This document shows, piece after piece, positions 18,013-28,463 of a stretch of DNA of 64,000 nucleotides. The stretch spans positions 682,001 to 746,000 of the forward strand of contig NZ_CP009516.1 of the NCBI RefSeq assembly GCF_000970285.1, read 5' to 3'. A program made the translations under genes and the position numbers. The stretch comes from Methanosarcina horonobensis HB-1 = JCM 15518 (lineage in GTDB: Archaea > Halobacteriota > Methanosarcinia > Methanosarcinales > Methanosarcinaceae). Each line of letters opens with the position of its first letter. Positions within the stretch are counted from its first letter, which is position 1. The notes below the pieces were generated by a model, which saw nothing but the letters and a program-made list of their open reading frames with translations, was not told the origin of the DNA and did not search any database.

Positions 18013-18825
18013 ATGACAAACCGAAAAATAGGATTCATCGGGGCAGGGAAAATGGGTTCTGCTCTTATGCAGGGCATCATTAAAGCCGAAATCGTACCGC
18101 CTGAAAATATCGGTGCAAGCGATGTATACGAGCCTTTTTTAAAAGAGCTGCAGGCAAAGCTGGGAATCCGTGTATCAACAGATAATGCTGTTATTGTCAG
18201 AGAGTCGGATATTCTCATTCTTGCAGTAAAGCCCCAGACTCTGGGTTCTGTGCTTGCAGATTTGAGAAACGAAATTACTTCTGAAAAACTCGTGATCTCA
18301 ATTGCTGCAGGAGTGCCTCTCTCCACCTATGAGGGTGCTCTACTTGAAGGCACCAGGGTTGTGCGTGTTATGCCAAATATAGCAGCTACGGTTTCGGAGG
18401 CTGCTTCAGGAATTTCTCCAGGAAAGAACGCAACCCCTGAGGATGTGAAAGCTGCCCTTGAGATCTTTTCTGCTGTCGGCACGGCAGTTCAGGTGCCTGA
18501 ATCCCTGATGGATGCCGTTACCGGGCTTTCTGGCAGCGGGCCTGCTTTCATTTTCCCGGTCATAGAGGCTATGGCTGACGGAGCTGTTCTTGAAGGTATG
18601 GACAGGAAAAGTGCCCTTACTCTTGCAGCTCAGACCGTACTCGGAGCCGCAAAAATGGCACTTGAGACAGGCATGCATCCGGGAGAACTCAAAGATATGG
18701 TTACGTCTCCTGCCGGAACCACTATTCAGGGAATTCATGCCCTCGAAGAAGCCGGAATCAGGGCAGCCTTTATGAATGCAGTCATAAGGGCAAGTGAGCG
18801 CTCAAAAGAACTTGGGAAGAAGTGA
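18013..18825 (+). CDS. proC: Pyrroline-5-carboxylate reductase
   Basis: A 270-residue NAD(P)H-dependent enzyme for the final step of proline synthesis. The Rossmann motif is KIGFIGAGKMGSALMQGI at the N-terminus, followed by ILAVKPQTLG, VRVMPNIAATV, and the C-terminal LSGSGPAFIFPVIEAM and VTSPAGTTIQGIHALE signatures. AAGGAG about 9 bases before ATG 18013 is a strong ribosome site. Together with proA and proB it gives a complete glutamate-to-proline route in one 3.7-kb stretch. Confidence 0.97.
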   Translation: MTNRKIGFIGAGKMGSALMQGIIKAEIVPPENIGASDVYEPFLKELQAKLGIRVSTDNAVIVRESDILILAVKPQTLGSVLADLRNEITSEKLVISIAAGVPLSTYEGALLEGTRVVRVMPNIAATVSEAASGISPGKNATPEDVKAALEIFSAVGTAVQVPESLMDAVTGLSGSGPAFIFPVIEAMADGAVLEGMDRKSALTLAAQTVLGAAKMALETGMHPGELKDMVTSPAGTTIQGIHALEEAGIRAAFMNAVIRASERSKELGKK

Positions 18826-19445
18826 AATTAGTTTCTTCCTTTCTCTTTGATTTTATCTCAATCTATTTTTTTTATAAGTTTTAAAAGCGTAAATTTATTA
18901 AGAAAAAAGCAGGTTTCGAGACAAATTTTTCCTTTTTTCTACTTTCTGACATCCCTGATGTTATTCATCTTTAACTTTTTTCCAGTAGTTAACGGTCAAT
19001 TATTATAAAATTAGGTAAATTTTATATATTAGTGCCTTCAATATTAATTACCTGATAAAAGCTGAGCATGCATAACTGGGATTAACGGGGTCATACTGCA
19101 TTTTTTTACCTGCTTTTAATATGGAAATCTACATTTCCGTGAATGGGAGTACGTTCTCAAGGCGAAGTTTTCCATATTTGATTGAGGCAGTCGAATGAAC
19201 TGAAACATCGCTTAATCAAAAAAGAAAATAAATCCAAAATCGTGATGAACTGCGGTGAAACGGGGTTCTGGACCTTCTCCGTTCGCCATGGAGGAATCTC
19301 TTATGAGTTAAGAGGTTCCTCTTCAAATCCTTTTTATTCAGTTTACTTCCTACTTATTATTCGTTGCAGGTTTTTATCTAAAAAAGTAGAATAACGTTTT
19401 TTATATCCTTAAAAAAGTAAAGTAATGATTTTTAATGTTCTAAAG
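18826..19445. other. Intergenic region with possible small RNA and hairpin
   Basis: A 620-base AT-rich gap between convergent proC and the peroxiredoxin gene. TTTATATATT at 19021-19030 could start a transcript near 19050 that would meet seven Ts at 19101-19107. A 10-bp inverted repeat, 19118-19127 with 19169-19178, encloses a 41-base loop with an internal small stem. The open frame at 19182-19394 has a poor protein-like composition and no ribosome site, so it is not called. Confidence 0.35.
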
Positions 19446-20132
19446 TTATTTCTGGGTATCCTTTTTCAGGCATATAAACCAGTCGAGGCAGCATTTGCCT
19501 TCTTCTTCTTTTCCAAGCCTTTCTTTTACTCCTTCCATTGTATTAGGAGGCGGGATGATCACATCATCTCCTGGCTGCCAGTTAGCCGGAGTTGCAACTT
19601 TCTCGGTTTCATTCTTCTGCAGGGCGATCACAAGCCTCTTGATCTCCTGCATATTCCTTCCGGTTGACAGCGGGTAATAGAGTATTGCTCTGATTTTTGC
19701 CTCAGGGTCTATGATAAATACAGCTCTTACAGCCTGTGTAGTTGAGGCTTTTGGCTGAACCATGCCATACTTTTTTGCAACGTCCATCTTCAGGTCAGCT
19801 ATTACCGGGAATTTGACTTCTACATTTTTCATTCCATTATATTGTATTTTTTCCTCGATCCGTTTAAGCCAGGCAATATGGGAAAAGATACTGTCTATGG
19901 AGAGTCCTATGAGTTCTGTATTCATTTTTCTGAAATCTTCCTGCATACTGGCGAAGGTCATGAATTCCGTAGTGCATACAGGCGTAAAGTCTGCAGGATG
20001 GCTGAAAAGGATAACCCATTTTCCTTTATAGTCATCCGGGAAATTGATTGTTCCCTGTGTTGTCACTGCGGTAAATGAAGGGGCGTCTTCTCCAATGAGA
20101 GGCATATGTATTTGCTCGGATACTGCTTCCAT
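19446..20132 (-). CDS. Peroxiredoxin (Prx6-like/archaeal long type)
   Basis: A 228-residue AhpC/TSA-fold thiol peroxidase that reduces H2O2 and organic peroxides in the cytosol. The peroxidatic cysteine is C53 in HPADFTPVCTTEF, with the conserved Pro, Thr and Cys. Further cysteines C214, C215 and C221 near the C-terminus (GKCCLDWFIC) resemble the resolving cysteines of archaeal Prx6-type enzymes. The long C-terminal dimerisation domain starts near GRNMQEIKRLV. GAGGTGAG upstream of ATG 20132 is a good ribosome site, and a leftward TATA box is seen near 20267-20283. Confidence 0.95.
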   Translation of the reverse strand: MEAVSEQIHMPLIGEDAPSFTAVTTQGTINFPDDYKGKWVILFSHPADFTPVCTTEFMTFASMQEDFRKMNTELIGLSIDSIFSHIAWLKRIEEKIQYNGMKNVEVKFPVIADLKMDVAKKYGMVQPKASTTQAVRAVFIIDPEAKIRAILYYPLSTGRNMQEIKRLVIALQKNETEKVATPANWQPGDDVIIPPPNTMEGVKERLGKEEEGKCCLDWFICLKKDTQK

Positions 20133-20435
20133 AATGTTCTCACCTCATATTTTACTGCCATCTTTCTCCGTTATCTGAAGTACGATTTCAGGTTATCGGC
20201 ACCGAATCCTGAAAACCACTACCTGTTCCCTTAATCGTCCCCAAAAACTACCTTACTATTATTTTCCGTTGTTATATATCCCTTACTGATGAACGGAAGA
20301 AAAACCCTTCTTTTTGGAAATTCCGCTTTTATAATCTTTTTTATAATATCCTGGCTTATTTCTTCAATAAGTCTCATGCTCCTTTTTGCCTGAAAAACAA
20401 TTTATGTAAGCAACTCCTTTTTGTATGGGGGTTAA
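20133..20435. other. Divergent promoter region, 303 bases
   Basis: Spacer between the leftward peroxiredoxin gene and the rightward DUF523 gene. TTATATATCCC at about 20272-20282 reads leftward as a TATA box (GGGATATATAA), giving the peroxiredoxin mRNA a leader of roughly 110 bases. I see no gene here. Confidence 0.4.
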
Positions 20436-21416
20436 ATGAGAGAGTTTTCTCGACCGAAGGTTGTTGTTAGCAGATGTCTTGAGTTCGATCACTGTCGATA
20501 TAACGGAGATATGATTAGCAGTCCTGTGGTGGTAAAACTTAAGAAACACGCTGATTTTCTGCCTGTCTGTCCGGAAGTGGAAATAGGGCTTGGAGTCCCA
20601 AGAGACCCTGTGAGAATTATCCTTGATGGAGGGGATCACAGGCTTATTCAACCTTCGAGCGGGAAGGATGTCACTGAGAACATGAAAGCTTTCTGCACCA
20701 ATTTCCTTGATTCTATAGAAGATATCGATGGTTTTATCCTGAAGTTCAGGTCTCCGTCCTGCGGGTTCAAAGATGTGAAGATTTACCCATCTGCCGGAGA
20801 GCGGGGTGCAGTTGAAAAAGCTTCAGGATACTTTGGGGGAGCAGTTCTTGAGAAGTACCCTCACCTTGCTATTGAGGATGAAGGCAGGCTCAGGAATGCC
20901 CGGATAAAAGAGCATTTTCTCACGAAAATTTTTACATTTGCAGCCTTTCGGAAAGTAAAGTCCGAAGGCAGTATGAAGGATCTGATTAACTTCCATATGC
21001 AGAACAAATTTCTTCTTATGGCTTACAATCAGACTGAACTCCGTAAACTAGGGGAAATTGTCGCAAATAGAGAGGATAAGCCCATCAAAGTGCTGATTTC
21101 CGATTATGAAAAGCACCTTCAAAGTGCTCTCTCCAGAGCTCCCAGATATACTGCAACCATCAATGTGTTAATGCATGCTTTCGGACATTTTTCGGATCAG
21201 CTTTCGAGTCGTGAGAAGACCCTGTTCTTTGACTGGGTCCAGAAGTACAGAGAAGGAAAAGCTTCGCTCTGTCCTGCACTAAACACACTCAGGTTATGGA
21301 TTGTAAGGTTTGAGAGCAACTACCTCATGCATCAGACCTTTTTTGAACCGTATCCCGAAGATTTGATGGAAATAGATCCCATAGAATCTCACTTGAGAGA
21401 AGATCTCTGGAAATAA
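20436..21416 (+). CDS. DUF523-DUF1722 fusion protein
   Basis: A 326-residue protein with two families joined. The N-terminal DUF523 half (about residues 7-160) contains VVVSRCLEFDHCRYNG, LPVCPEVEIGLGVPR and FRSPSCGFKDVKIY, with cysteines suggestive of a metal or Fe-S site. The C-terminal DUF1722 (YbgA-like) half is helical, from about residue 185 onward (FHMQNKFLLMAYN, LMHAFGHFSDQLS). Neither domain has a settled function; the fusion is common in archaea and bacteria, and some studies place such domains near tRNA thiolation or photolyase genes. No partner gene is nearby; a secreted protein gene follows after 35 bases. Confidence 0.88.
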   Translation: MREFSRPKVVVSRCLEFDHCRYNGDMISSPVVVKLKKHADFLPVCPEVEIGLGVPRDPVRIILDGGDHRLIQPSSGKDVTENMKAFCTNFLDSIEDIDGFILKFRSPSCGFKDVKIYPSAGERGAVEKASGYFGGAVLEKYPHLAIEDEGRLRNARIKEHFLTKIFTFAAFRKVKSEGSMKDLINFHMQNKFLLMAYNQTELRKLGEIVANREDKPIKVLISDYEKHLQSALSRAPRYTATINVLMHAFGHFSDQLSSREKTLFFDWVQKYREGKASLCPALNTLRLWIVRFESNYLMHQTFFEPYPEDLMEIDPIESHLREDLWK

Positions 21417-21451
21417 GGTTTTATTAAGGTGTTTCTGGATAGGTGTTAATC

Positions 21452-22543
21452 GTGAAAGCTAGAACCAAACTGACATTTCTTTTCTTACTCACTTACCTGG
21501 CAGGGGTTATCTTCTTCTGGCCTTTTTCTGAGGTATCCGGGGGTTCTGGCAACGAAGGAACACAAGAAAACTTACTGGGAACAGAGAGCGAGAATTTTTA
21601 TATTTCTGATAATCTTGTCACAGAAGAATCCACAGTATCAGGAGGGCCTTCCAGATCCTATTCCTGGAACTATGAGGGTTACCGATGGCACCTTACTTTA
21701 CTGCTTGACGATAAGCTCTATGATGCATACAAGTCAAGGACGCGCAAAAGAGACTATGACCTTTTTGCTTCTGACCCGTATGATGACTGGTTAATTAAAA
21801 ATATTGCAGATACTCTCCTTTCCCTCTCAAAGGAGTATGGGCTTGAGGAAAAGAAGATACCGGGTCTTTGTGTTTCTTTTATTCAGTCCCTGAACTATAC
21901 CTCAGACCTTGCAAGTTCCGGATATGATCAATATCCTCGTTTCCCTTACGAGACTCTCTATGATAATGGGGGAGACTGTGAGGATACCTCTATTCTTTCG
22001 GTAGCAATCCTGCAGGAAATGGGATACGATGTCGTCCTCCTGGAACTTCCGGAACATATGGCCCTCGGAATAAAATGCGATCCTGAAACGGAAGGTCGGA
22101 GTTTTGAATATAACAATAACTGCTATTACTATCTGGAGACTACGGGAAGCAACTGGCAGATAGGGGAAATGCCTGAAGAGTATGAGAACGAGCAAGTTGA
22201 TGTCATTCCTGTGTACAGAAGACCCTTTGTTAATCTTGATTTCAGTGCTCAATGCGAGTACTCGCACAAAGAAGGGGTGGTAGATGTTAACGTCACTCTG
22301 AGAAACGTGGGCTCCGAGATCGCTGAAAATGCCACCGTTTACGTTGCCCTTCAGGCGGAGGATGAGAGTACCGCATGGGATCAGGTAGAAAGTGATCCTG
22401 TAAGAGTCGAGCCGGAAGTGGCTTATCATTTTACTGCAAAGGGGCTAAGAGTTCCGGGAGGCAAGACTTTCAGGGTATATGTGCGAACTGTCGGGGAAAA
22501 TCTTTTCTCTGAAGAAATTACGAGTGAATGGGTAAGTATCTGA
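21452..22543 (+). CDS. Exported transglutaminase-like protein with C-terminal Ig-like domain
   Basis: A 363-residue protein with an N-terminal hydrophobic segment (TKLTFLFLLTYLAGVIFFW) acting as signal peptide or anchor. A transglutaminase/cysteine-protease-like core follows: Cys176 in NGGDCEDTS, His202 in PEHMALGI, and an acidic residue in YYLETTGSNW as the likely third member of the triad. The last 120 residues form a CARDB-like beta domain (VDVNVTLRNVGSEIAENATVYV). It therefore probably acts at the cell surface on protein or peptide cross-links; the substrate is unknown. GTG 21452 is preferred because AGGTG lies 6 bases upstream; GTG 21443 is an alternative. Confidence 0.85.
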   Translation: MKARTKLTFLFLLTYLAGVIFFWPFSEVSGGSGNEGTQENLLGTESENFYISDNLVTEESTVSGGPSRSYSWNYEGYRWHLTLLLDDKLYDAYKSRTRKRDYDLFASDPYDDWLIKNIADTLLSLSKEYGLEEKKIPGLCVSFIQSLNYTSDLASSGYDQYPRFPYETLYDNGGDCEDTSILSVAILQEMGYDVVLLELPEHMALGIKCDPETEGRSFEYNNNCYYYLETTGSNWQIGEMPEEYENEQVDVIPVYRRPFVNLDFSAQCEYSHKEGVVDVNVTLRNVGSEIAENATVYVALQAEDESTAWDQVESDPVRVEPEVAYHFTAKGLRVPGGKTFRVYVRTVGENLFSEEITSEWVSI

Positions 22544-22748
22544 TAGAAAAGTTTCCTTGGTTTGCAGGTTAAACTTAAAATCCGAAACTTCAATAAATTT
22601 AGACAAACTCAAAAAAATAGAGAGTTATCTATAAATTGCATATATGCAATCCATTATATTAGGGAAAATTAAGTAAAACCCGGACTAATCAAATGGTCTG
22701 ATATTCTTCAGACAACTCAGGATGTTTTTCTGGGGTGGAGGCAATGAT

Positions 22749-22928
22749 ATGAAGAAACTATACAGGTCAAAGAGGAACAAAATTATTGCCGGCGTATGTG
22801 GGGGTATAGGCGAATACCTTGATGTGGATCCTACGCTTGTAAGGCTTTTATGGGTCCTCCTTTCTCTGCAGGGGATTGGAATAATCGGTTACATTATAGC
22901 CTGGATTATAATTCCCGAAGAACCTTAA
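22749..22928 (+). CDS. PspC-domain small membrane protein
   Basis: A 59-residue PspC domain: KKLYRSKRNKIIAGVCGGIG at the N-terminus, YLDVDPTLVRLLWVLLSL, then a hydrophobic helix IGIIGYIIAWIIIPEE. Family members are membrane-stress or phage-shock type proteins. ATG 22749 has GGAGG 7 bases upstream; ATG 22722 in the same frame would add nine residues of unlikely sequence. It is monocistronic. Confidence 0.92.
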   Translation: MKKLYRSKRNKIIAGVCGGIGEYLDVDPTLVRLLWVLLSLQGIGIIGYIIAWIIIPEEP

Positions 22929-23152
22929 AAAATTGGAAGCTTCAGACTCCTGAAGTGCTTCTTCCTTTTTGTATAAACTTGCAGTAAATCAGCAAACATA
23001 CTGCAATACTCTTTTTCATAATTGAATTCCCGGAAAAGAATCCTCGGGAATTTTTCAGTTTACTGATACATTTTAGGTAACTTTCAGTTTACTAACTATT
23101 TTCAGTACTGATGGCTTATTGCCTGAACTGTAATTCCCGAGCTTGAAGATTT

Positions 23153-24427
23153 TTACTGGCCGAAAAGCTGGTCCACAAACCATTTGGGATCGAATTTTTG
23201 AAGGTCTTCGTAGCCCTGACCTACCCCGAAAAAGAGAATTGGCTTGCCTGTGATGTAAGCAATGGATATGGCAGCTCCTCCTTTTGCATCAGCATCGATT
23301 TTTGTCAGGATAGATCCGTCAATCGGGACAGCATCATTGAATTGAGATGCCCTTTCTACCGCATCGTTTCCGGCTACGGCTTCGTCCACGAAGATTATAA
23401 GGTCCGGAGAGCTTACCCTGCAGATCTTTTCCATCTGGGCCATAAGGTTCATGTTTGTATGCATGCGGCCTGCCGTGTCGGAGAGCACAAAATCGATCTT
23501 GTGAGCTTTGGCATACTGGACAGCATCATAAATAACGGCTGCAGGGTCGGCTCCTGCCTGATGCTTTATCATCTTTACCCCCAGTCTGCTTGCATGAATC
23601 CCTAGCTGGTCAATAGCGCCTGCCCTGAATGTGTCTCCTGCGGCAAGAACTACGGAGTAACCCGATTTAAGCAGTCTGTGTGTCATCTTTGAAATGGAAG
23701 TCGTTTTTCCGGTTCCGTTAATCCCAACAAAAACGATGTGAACAGGTTTTTCCCGGTTCTTGACATAATCATCAAAATCAAAGGTATTGGCAGATACAAC
23801 ATCAAGAATTGCTTTCTTCAGAGCTACCTCAACTATTTCTCCGGTATTGCTCCCTATCCTTTTTGTCGTGCCTGTGAGCTGGTTCTTCACGGACTCAACA
23901 ATTGCTTCTGAGACTGAGAGAGCAAGGTCACTTTCCAGGAGACCCATTTCGAGTTCCCACAGAGGCTCTTCCAGATCTTTGGCATCAAGATATACTTCCC
24001 TGTTAAACACGAGAGCTTTGGCTTTCTGAGCAAACCCGACTTTAGGAGTGAGCTTTTTGAAAAAAGATTTTTTCTCTTCAGAAGGCTTTTCTTCCTCTTC
24101 TTCTTCTTCTTCTATCTTCTCTGCAGCCTTCTTTCTGTCTTCAACCTTTTTCCTGTATTCGGCTTTTTTCAGATCCTCTATCGAAATACGGGCGACTTCC
24201 TGAGAAGCAGTTTCCTTTTCGATTTCGGGACTTTCTTCTTTCAGGGCAGCCTCAATGGTTTTTTCCTCAATTATGGGTTCGATTTCCTCTTCGAGGCTTT
24301 CTTCACTCTCAGGCACCTGTTCAACGATTACTGGTTCGACTTCCACTGCCTTTTCATCAATCGTTTTGCTAAATGCCTTCTTAAAACTCCCAAGTTTCTC
24401 TTTAAATTTATTGAACACAGGATCCAT
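23153..24427 (-). CDS. ftsY: Signal recognition particle receptor FtsY
   Basis: A 424-residue SRP-family GTPase that docks SRP-ribosome complexes at the membrane. An acidic, Glu-rich N-terminal A region (about residues 20-125, including a run of six Glu) is followed by the helical N domain and the GTPase G domain. Nucleotide motifs are GINGTGKTTSISKM (P-loop), DTFRAGAIDQL, LSDTAGRMHTNMNLM and LTKIDADAKGGAA. The C-terminus FDPKWFVDQLFG is typical. It is the last gene of the leftward translation cluster, 176 bases beyond prefoldin alpha. Confidence 0.97.
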   Translation of the reverse strand: MDPVFNKFKEKLGSFKKAFSKTIDEKAVEVEPVIVEQVPESEESLEEEIEPIIEEKTIEAALKEESPEIEKETASQEVARISIEDLKKAEYRKKVEDRKKAAEKIEEEEEEEEKPSEEKKSFFKKLTPKVGFAQKAKALVFNREVYLDAKDLEEPLWELEMGLLESDLALSVSEAIVESVKNQLTGTTKRIGSNTGEIVEVALKKAILDVVSANTFDFDDYVKNREKPVHIVFVGINGTGKTTSISKMTHRLLKSGYSVVLAAGDTFRAGAIDQLGIHASRLGVKMIKHQAGADPAAVIYDAVQYAKAHKIDFVLSDTAGRMHTNMNLMAQMEKICRVSSPDLIIFVDEAVAGNDAVERASQFNDAVPIDGSILTKIDADAKGGAAISIAYITGKPILFFGVGQGYEDLQKFDPKWFVDQLFGQ

Positions 24428-24540
24428 CCCGAAAAGATCAGTAAAAAATAGGTAAAATTTGATGAGTAATTGAAATTAGTAATCTAATATGCTAGAGTTA
24501 TAGTTAGAGCTAACTAAATAATTAATGTTAATGATATTAT

Positions 24541-24577
24541 CCGATTATCAAATCGGTTTTCGGATTCTTCGAATCCG
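24541..24577 (-). other. Two adjacent hairpins between pfdA and ftsY
   Basis: CCGATT-ATCA-AATCGG (24541-24556) and CGGATTC-TTC-GAATCCG (24561-24577) are perfect stems with tiny loops, four bases apart, in the pfdA-ftsY gap. No T-run follows on the minus strand, so mRNA processing, stability control or partial attenuation is more likely than simple termination. Confidence 0.45.
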
Positions 24578-24603
24578 TTACCTGTGCCTGAGCCAGGTTT
24601 TTC

Positions 24604-25032
24604 TCATGCCTGGCCAGGTTGATATTTTGCAGCTTCTGTTTCAAGGGCCTGCATTCCCTGTGCAAGTTTAGTCAGTGAAGCATTCATCTGCTCAAGGATT
24701 TTTGTAAGCTGCTCTTTGCGGCGGTTAAGAGTTTCGATAGCTTCCTCAGCAGTTTCCTCTGCACTGAAGCCTGCTCCGAGATTGACAATAACTTTCTCCG
24801 GATTCTTAACTTCAGCGTAAACGTAGGAACCAAAACCTACCGGAACCATCGTTTCTGCAGTCTTACCTGCTTCTGAAGCTGCTTTCAGCTCATTTATTGT
24901 CACAATGGTCTGATCGCAGCTGGCAATGGAAGCCTGTACCATGCTCATTTCCTGCCTGAGCGCTTCAGCCTGCCTCTGGAGTTCCTGATGCCTGGCTGCC
25001 AGAGTCCTGATCTCTTCACTGACTTCTGCCAT
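24604..25032 (-). CDS. pfdA: Prefoldin subunit alpha
   Basis: A 142-residue subunit of the hexameric prefoldin chaperone, which holds unfolded proteins in coiled-coil tentacles and passes them to the thermosome. The N-terminal and C-terminal helices form the long coiled coil. A central beta-hairpin segment (VPVGFGSYVYAEVKNPEKVIVNLGAGF) builds the beta-barrel platform. ATG 25032 is preferred to GTG 25041 because GAGGAG lies 8 bases upstream. The preceding LX gene ends six bases upstream. Confidence 0.96.
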   Translation of the reverse strand: MAEVSEEIRTLAARHQELQRQAEALRQEMSMVQASIASCDQTIVTINELKAASEAGKTAETMVPVGFGSYVYAEVKNPEKVIVNLGAGFSAEETAEEAIETLNRRKEQLTKILEQMNASLTKLAQGMQALETEAAKYQPGQA

Positions 25033-25037
25033 ATCCT

Positions 25038-25238
<201 letters not shown>

Positions 25239-25263
25239 TTATTCTGGAACAGATGGATGATAT

Positions 25264-25923
25264 TCACTCCAGGAACCCAAGAGCTTCTTCTATTCTCCCG
25301 AGTTCCGGTCCTGTTGTCTCGGAGCCTGCTACAAAATTCTTTGAATTCGCGAGCAAGCCTGAACCAAGCATCTGGGTCCCGAAGTTAGTAGTCCCTATGT
25401 TTACCGGAAGTTCGAAGATCTCTTCCAGAGTTTCTCTTTCCGAAGCTGTCACTTTAGGGTGCACAAGAAGCCCTTTATTTGTAACGACTCCTGCCATCCC
25501 TACATTCTTAATCCCGGCAATTGTTCCCCTGTAGACCTCCACCTTAAGGGTTCTGGCAATGACTTCCAGAGCTCTGTCTGAAAGTTCGGGATGCACAAGG
25601 GCTGCGGAATCGTTTGCAAGCACGATGTTTCCTACCGCGTTCAGCCTGTCCGGAAGGATGCCTGCAGGGACTCCTATGATTTTCTGCATCTCTTCGATAC
25701 TGGAACCATATGGAAGCAAAAATCCATTTGAGTTGCCTCTGGAAAGGGCTCCTACAACGGTACTTCCGTTTATGAGAGTCTCAACGACCCTCACATCCAG
25801 TACCTCTTCGAGTATGGTGCAGACCTCCGGCTTTGTAAGAGGAGGAACGAGAGCAAGATCTTCTGTACAGGTTGCAAATACCCCTATGATTGAGGTATCG
25901 TAAATATCCACTGTTCGAATCAT
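25264..25923 (-). CDS. eif6: Translation initiation factor aIF6
   Basis: A 219-residue anti-association factor that binds the large ribosomal subunit and blocks premature joining. It folds as a pentein (five-fold pseudosymmetric alpha-beta propeller), and repeated segments are visible: [71 protein letters not shown]. Start is ATG 25923, with no obvious ribosome site. It lies 31 bases after L31e in the operon. Confidence 0.97.
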   Translation of the reverse strand: MIRTVDIYDTSIIGVFATCTEDLALVPPLTKPEVCTILEEVLDVRVVETLINGSTVVGALSRGNSNGFLLPYGSSIEEMQKIIGVPAGILPDRLNAVGNIVLANDSAALVHPELSDRALEVIARTLKVEVYRGTIAGIKNVGMAGVVTNKGLLVHPKVTASERETLEEIFELPVNIGTTNFGTQMLGSGLLANSKNFVAGSETTGPELGRIEEALGFLE

Positions 25924-25954
25924 ATTCTTTGGTTTTTCGCTTTATCTGGTATAT

Positions 25955-26428
<474 letters not shown>

Positions 26429-26630
26429 CTAATTCTGTTAATTTACAGTTATATCCGGTAATTAGCTGATTATGATTTCAACCCTGTAATTGCGACTCTA
26501 CCACGCCTGAATGAAAGGCTGATCTGCAACCATATCCTGTAAATTCTATAATAGTATGTGGTTAATCTGCAGCAGTATAGGGGTTGAATATAACTCGATT
26601 CTATAAATCTTTATTCCAGAATTTTTCATC

Positions 26631-27275
26631 TCAGGAAGGCTTCCAGTTTTTAAATACATTTTCTTCTTTTTTCAGGGAAAATTTCTTCCTTGAAAGTACA
26701 TGGGACTGGAAATGGACAGGAAATAGCTGCCTGATTTTCTCCTCTCCCTGTCTCTGCCTGACTAACTCCCTGAGTTCTGTTTCGTAATCTGCTTTCTGTG
26801 TACTCTCACTCGGACCCTGTTCAATACTCAGGTAATATCCTACAAGAGAATCCACAACCTTTTTGCCGTAGCCTTTAAGGGGGCAGAAATATTGAACTCC
26901 AAATCGGTCTTCAATGCTTCTTATCTGTGAAATTGAAAGCACTGGAACTCTATCATCTCGCCTGGTTCCGTCGGCAATAAGTTTGACTGCCGGATCCAGG
27001 GCAAGAGTTTCGACAGCTCTCTCATGGATATAATTGATAGCACTTTTCGGGAATCCGTCTCTCTGTAACAGCTCGTATGCCTTTTCCAGGATTTCTCGAT
27101 CAAGGGAAAGGGTCCTGTGAGGAAAATGTAACTCTGCAGCAGTTTTTGCTGCGATTTCTCCTGTAGGAAGCAGTCCGAAGTTACAGGTTACAAGTTCTAC
27201 CTCAAAAAACGGTTCCAGTAAAAGGGCAGAAAGTGAACTGTCCTTACCTCCACTGAAGAGGACCGAGACTTTCAT
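26631..27275 (-). CDS. PP-loop superfamily ATPase (COG1365-like)
   Basis: A 214-residue protein with the PP-loop SGGKDSSLSALLL at the N-terminus, used to adenylate a substrate before thiolation or amidation. Further conserved points are FPHRTLSLDRE, LIADGTRRDDRVP and YFCPLKGYGKKVV. The family is archaeal, and this gene usually sits beside PDCD5 and L39e, as here, so a tRNA- or translation-linked modification is likely, but the substrate is unknown. It starts five bases after the PDCD5 gene ends. The last 50 residues are basic. Confidence 0.82.
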   Translation of the reverse strand: MKVSVLFSGGKDSSLSALLLEPFFEVELVTCNFGLLPTGEIAAKTAAELHFPHRTLSLDREILEKAYELLQRDGFPKSAINYIHERAVETLALDPAVKLIADGTRRDDRVPVLSISQIRSIEDRFGVQYFCPLKGYGKKVVDSLVGYYLSIEQGPSESTQKADYETELRELVRQRQGEEKIRQLFPVHFQSHVLSRKKFSLKKEENVFKNWKPS

Positions 27276-27280
27276 TGTGC

Positions 27281-27637
27281 TTAAACCCGGGTTATGGACG
27301 TCTTGCGTTTCTTTGGCTGCATCCGCATCAGGAGTGTTTTCAGCTGCTCGTCGTCGATTTGAGACTGGAGCCTCCCACTCTGGGCAAGCGAAATCAGTTG
27401 CATCTCAAGCTGTTCCCCAAGAGCTGGCCTTGACATTTTAAGAGTTGTCAGGCGTTCTCTTGCTTCGGGAGTCAGGATCTGCCTCAGTATAGCCTGTTTC
27501 TGAGCTTCCATTTCAGCTCTTGCCTGCTCCTGCTGATATGCTGCCTGCACATCGGATGGCTGCTGCGCCTGCTGCCTCTGGATTTCTGCAAGTCGTCTCT
27601 TTCGGATTTCTTCGAGTTCGTCATCCATATTAGACAT
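27281..27637 (-). CDS. PDCD5/TFAR19-family DNA-binding protein
   Basis: A 118-residue helical protein of the PDCD5 family: [41 protein letters not shown], and a C-terminal [14 protein letters not shown]. Archaeal members bind DNA and, in eukaryotes, assist chaperonins or apoptosis. A Gln-rich stretch ([17 protein letters not shown]) links the N-terminal helix to the core. ATG 27637 has GGTG 6 bases upstream; GTG 27646 is an alternative. It sits between S19e and the PP-loop gene. Confidence 0.94.
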   Translation of the reverse strand: MSNMDDELEEIRKRRLAEIQRQQAQQPSDVQAAYQQEQARAEMEAQKQAILRQILTPEARERLTTLKMSRPALGEQLEMQLISLAQSGRLQSQIDDEQLKTLLMRMQPKKRKTSITRV

Positions 27638-27726
27638 GGCAATCACCGAAAAAACCGGTTTTCTGGAATATGGTTATAGTTTAGAAAGGGTGCCGGATTT
27701 CAGGTCCCTTTCTGAAGGATTCTGTC

Positions 27727-28307
<581 letters not shown>

Positions 28308-28463
28308 TGCTGGTTTAGCTGGCTACGGACTCTTAAAATTTGGGCCGGAAGGCCCGATAATGCCGGTTAATATGAAAGTAGTCTAAACTGGAAAATGGGG
28401 TTGATAAATTTATTGGTTAATATATACATTTTTCGGTAATCTACCGGACAGGCTTACTAAATG

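Noticed and set aside
19182-19394. 70-codon frame between proC and the peroxiredoxin gene
   Set aside because: No ribosome site, mixed composition, no family resemblance; more likely fortuitous.
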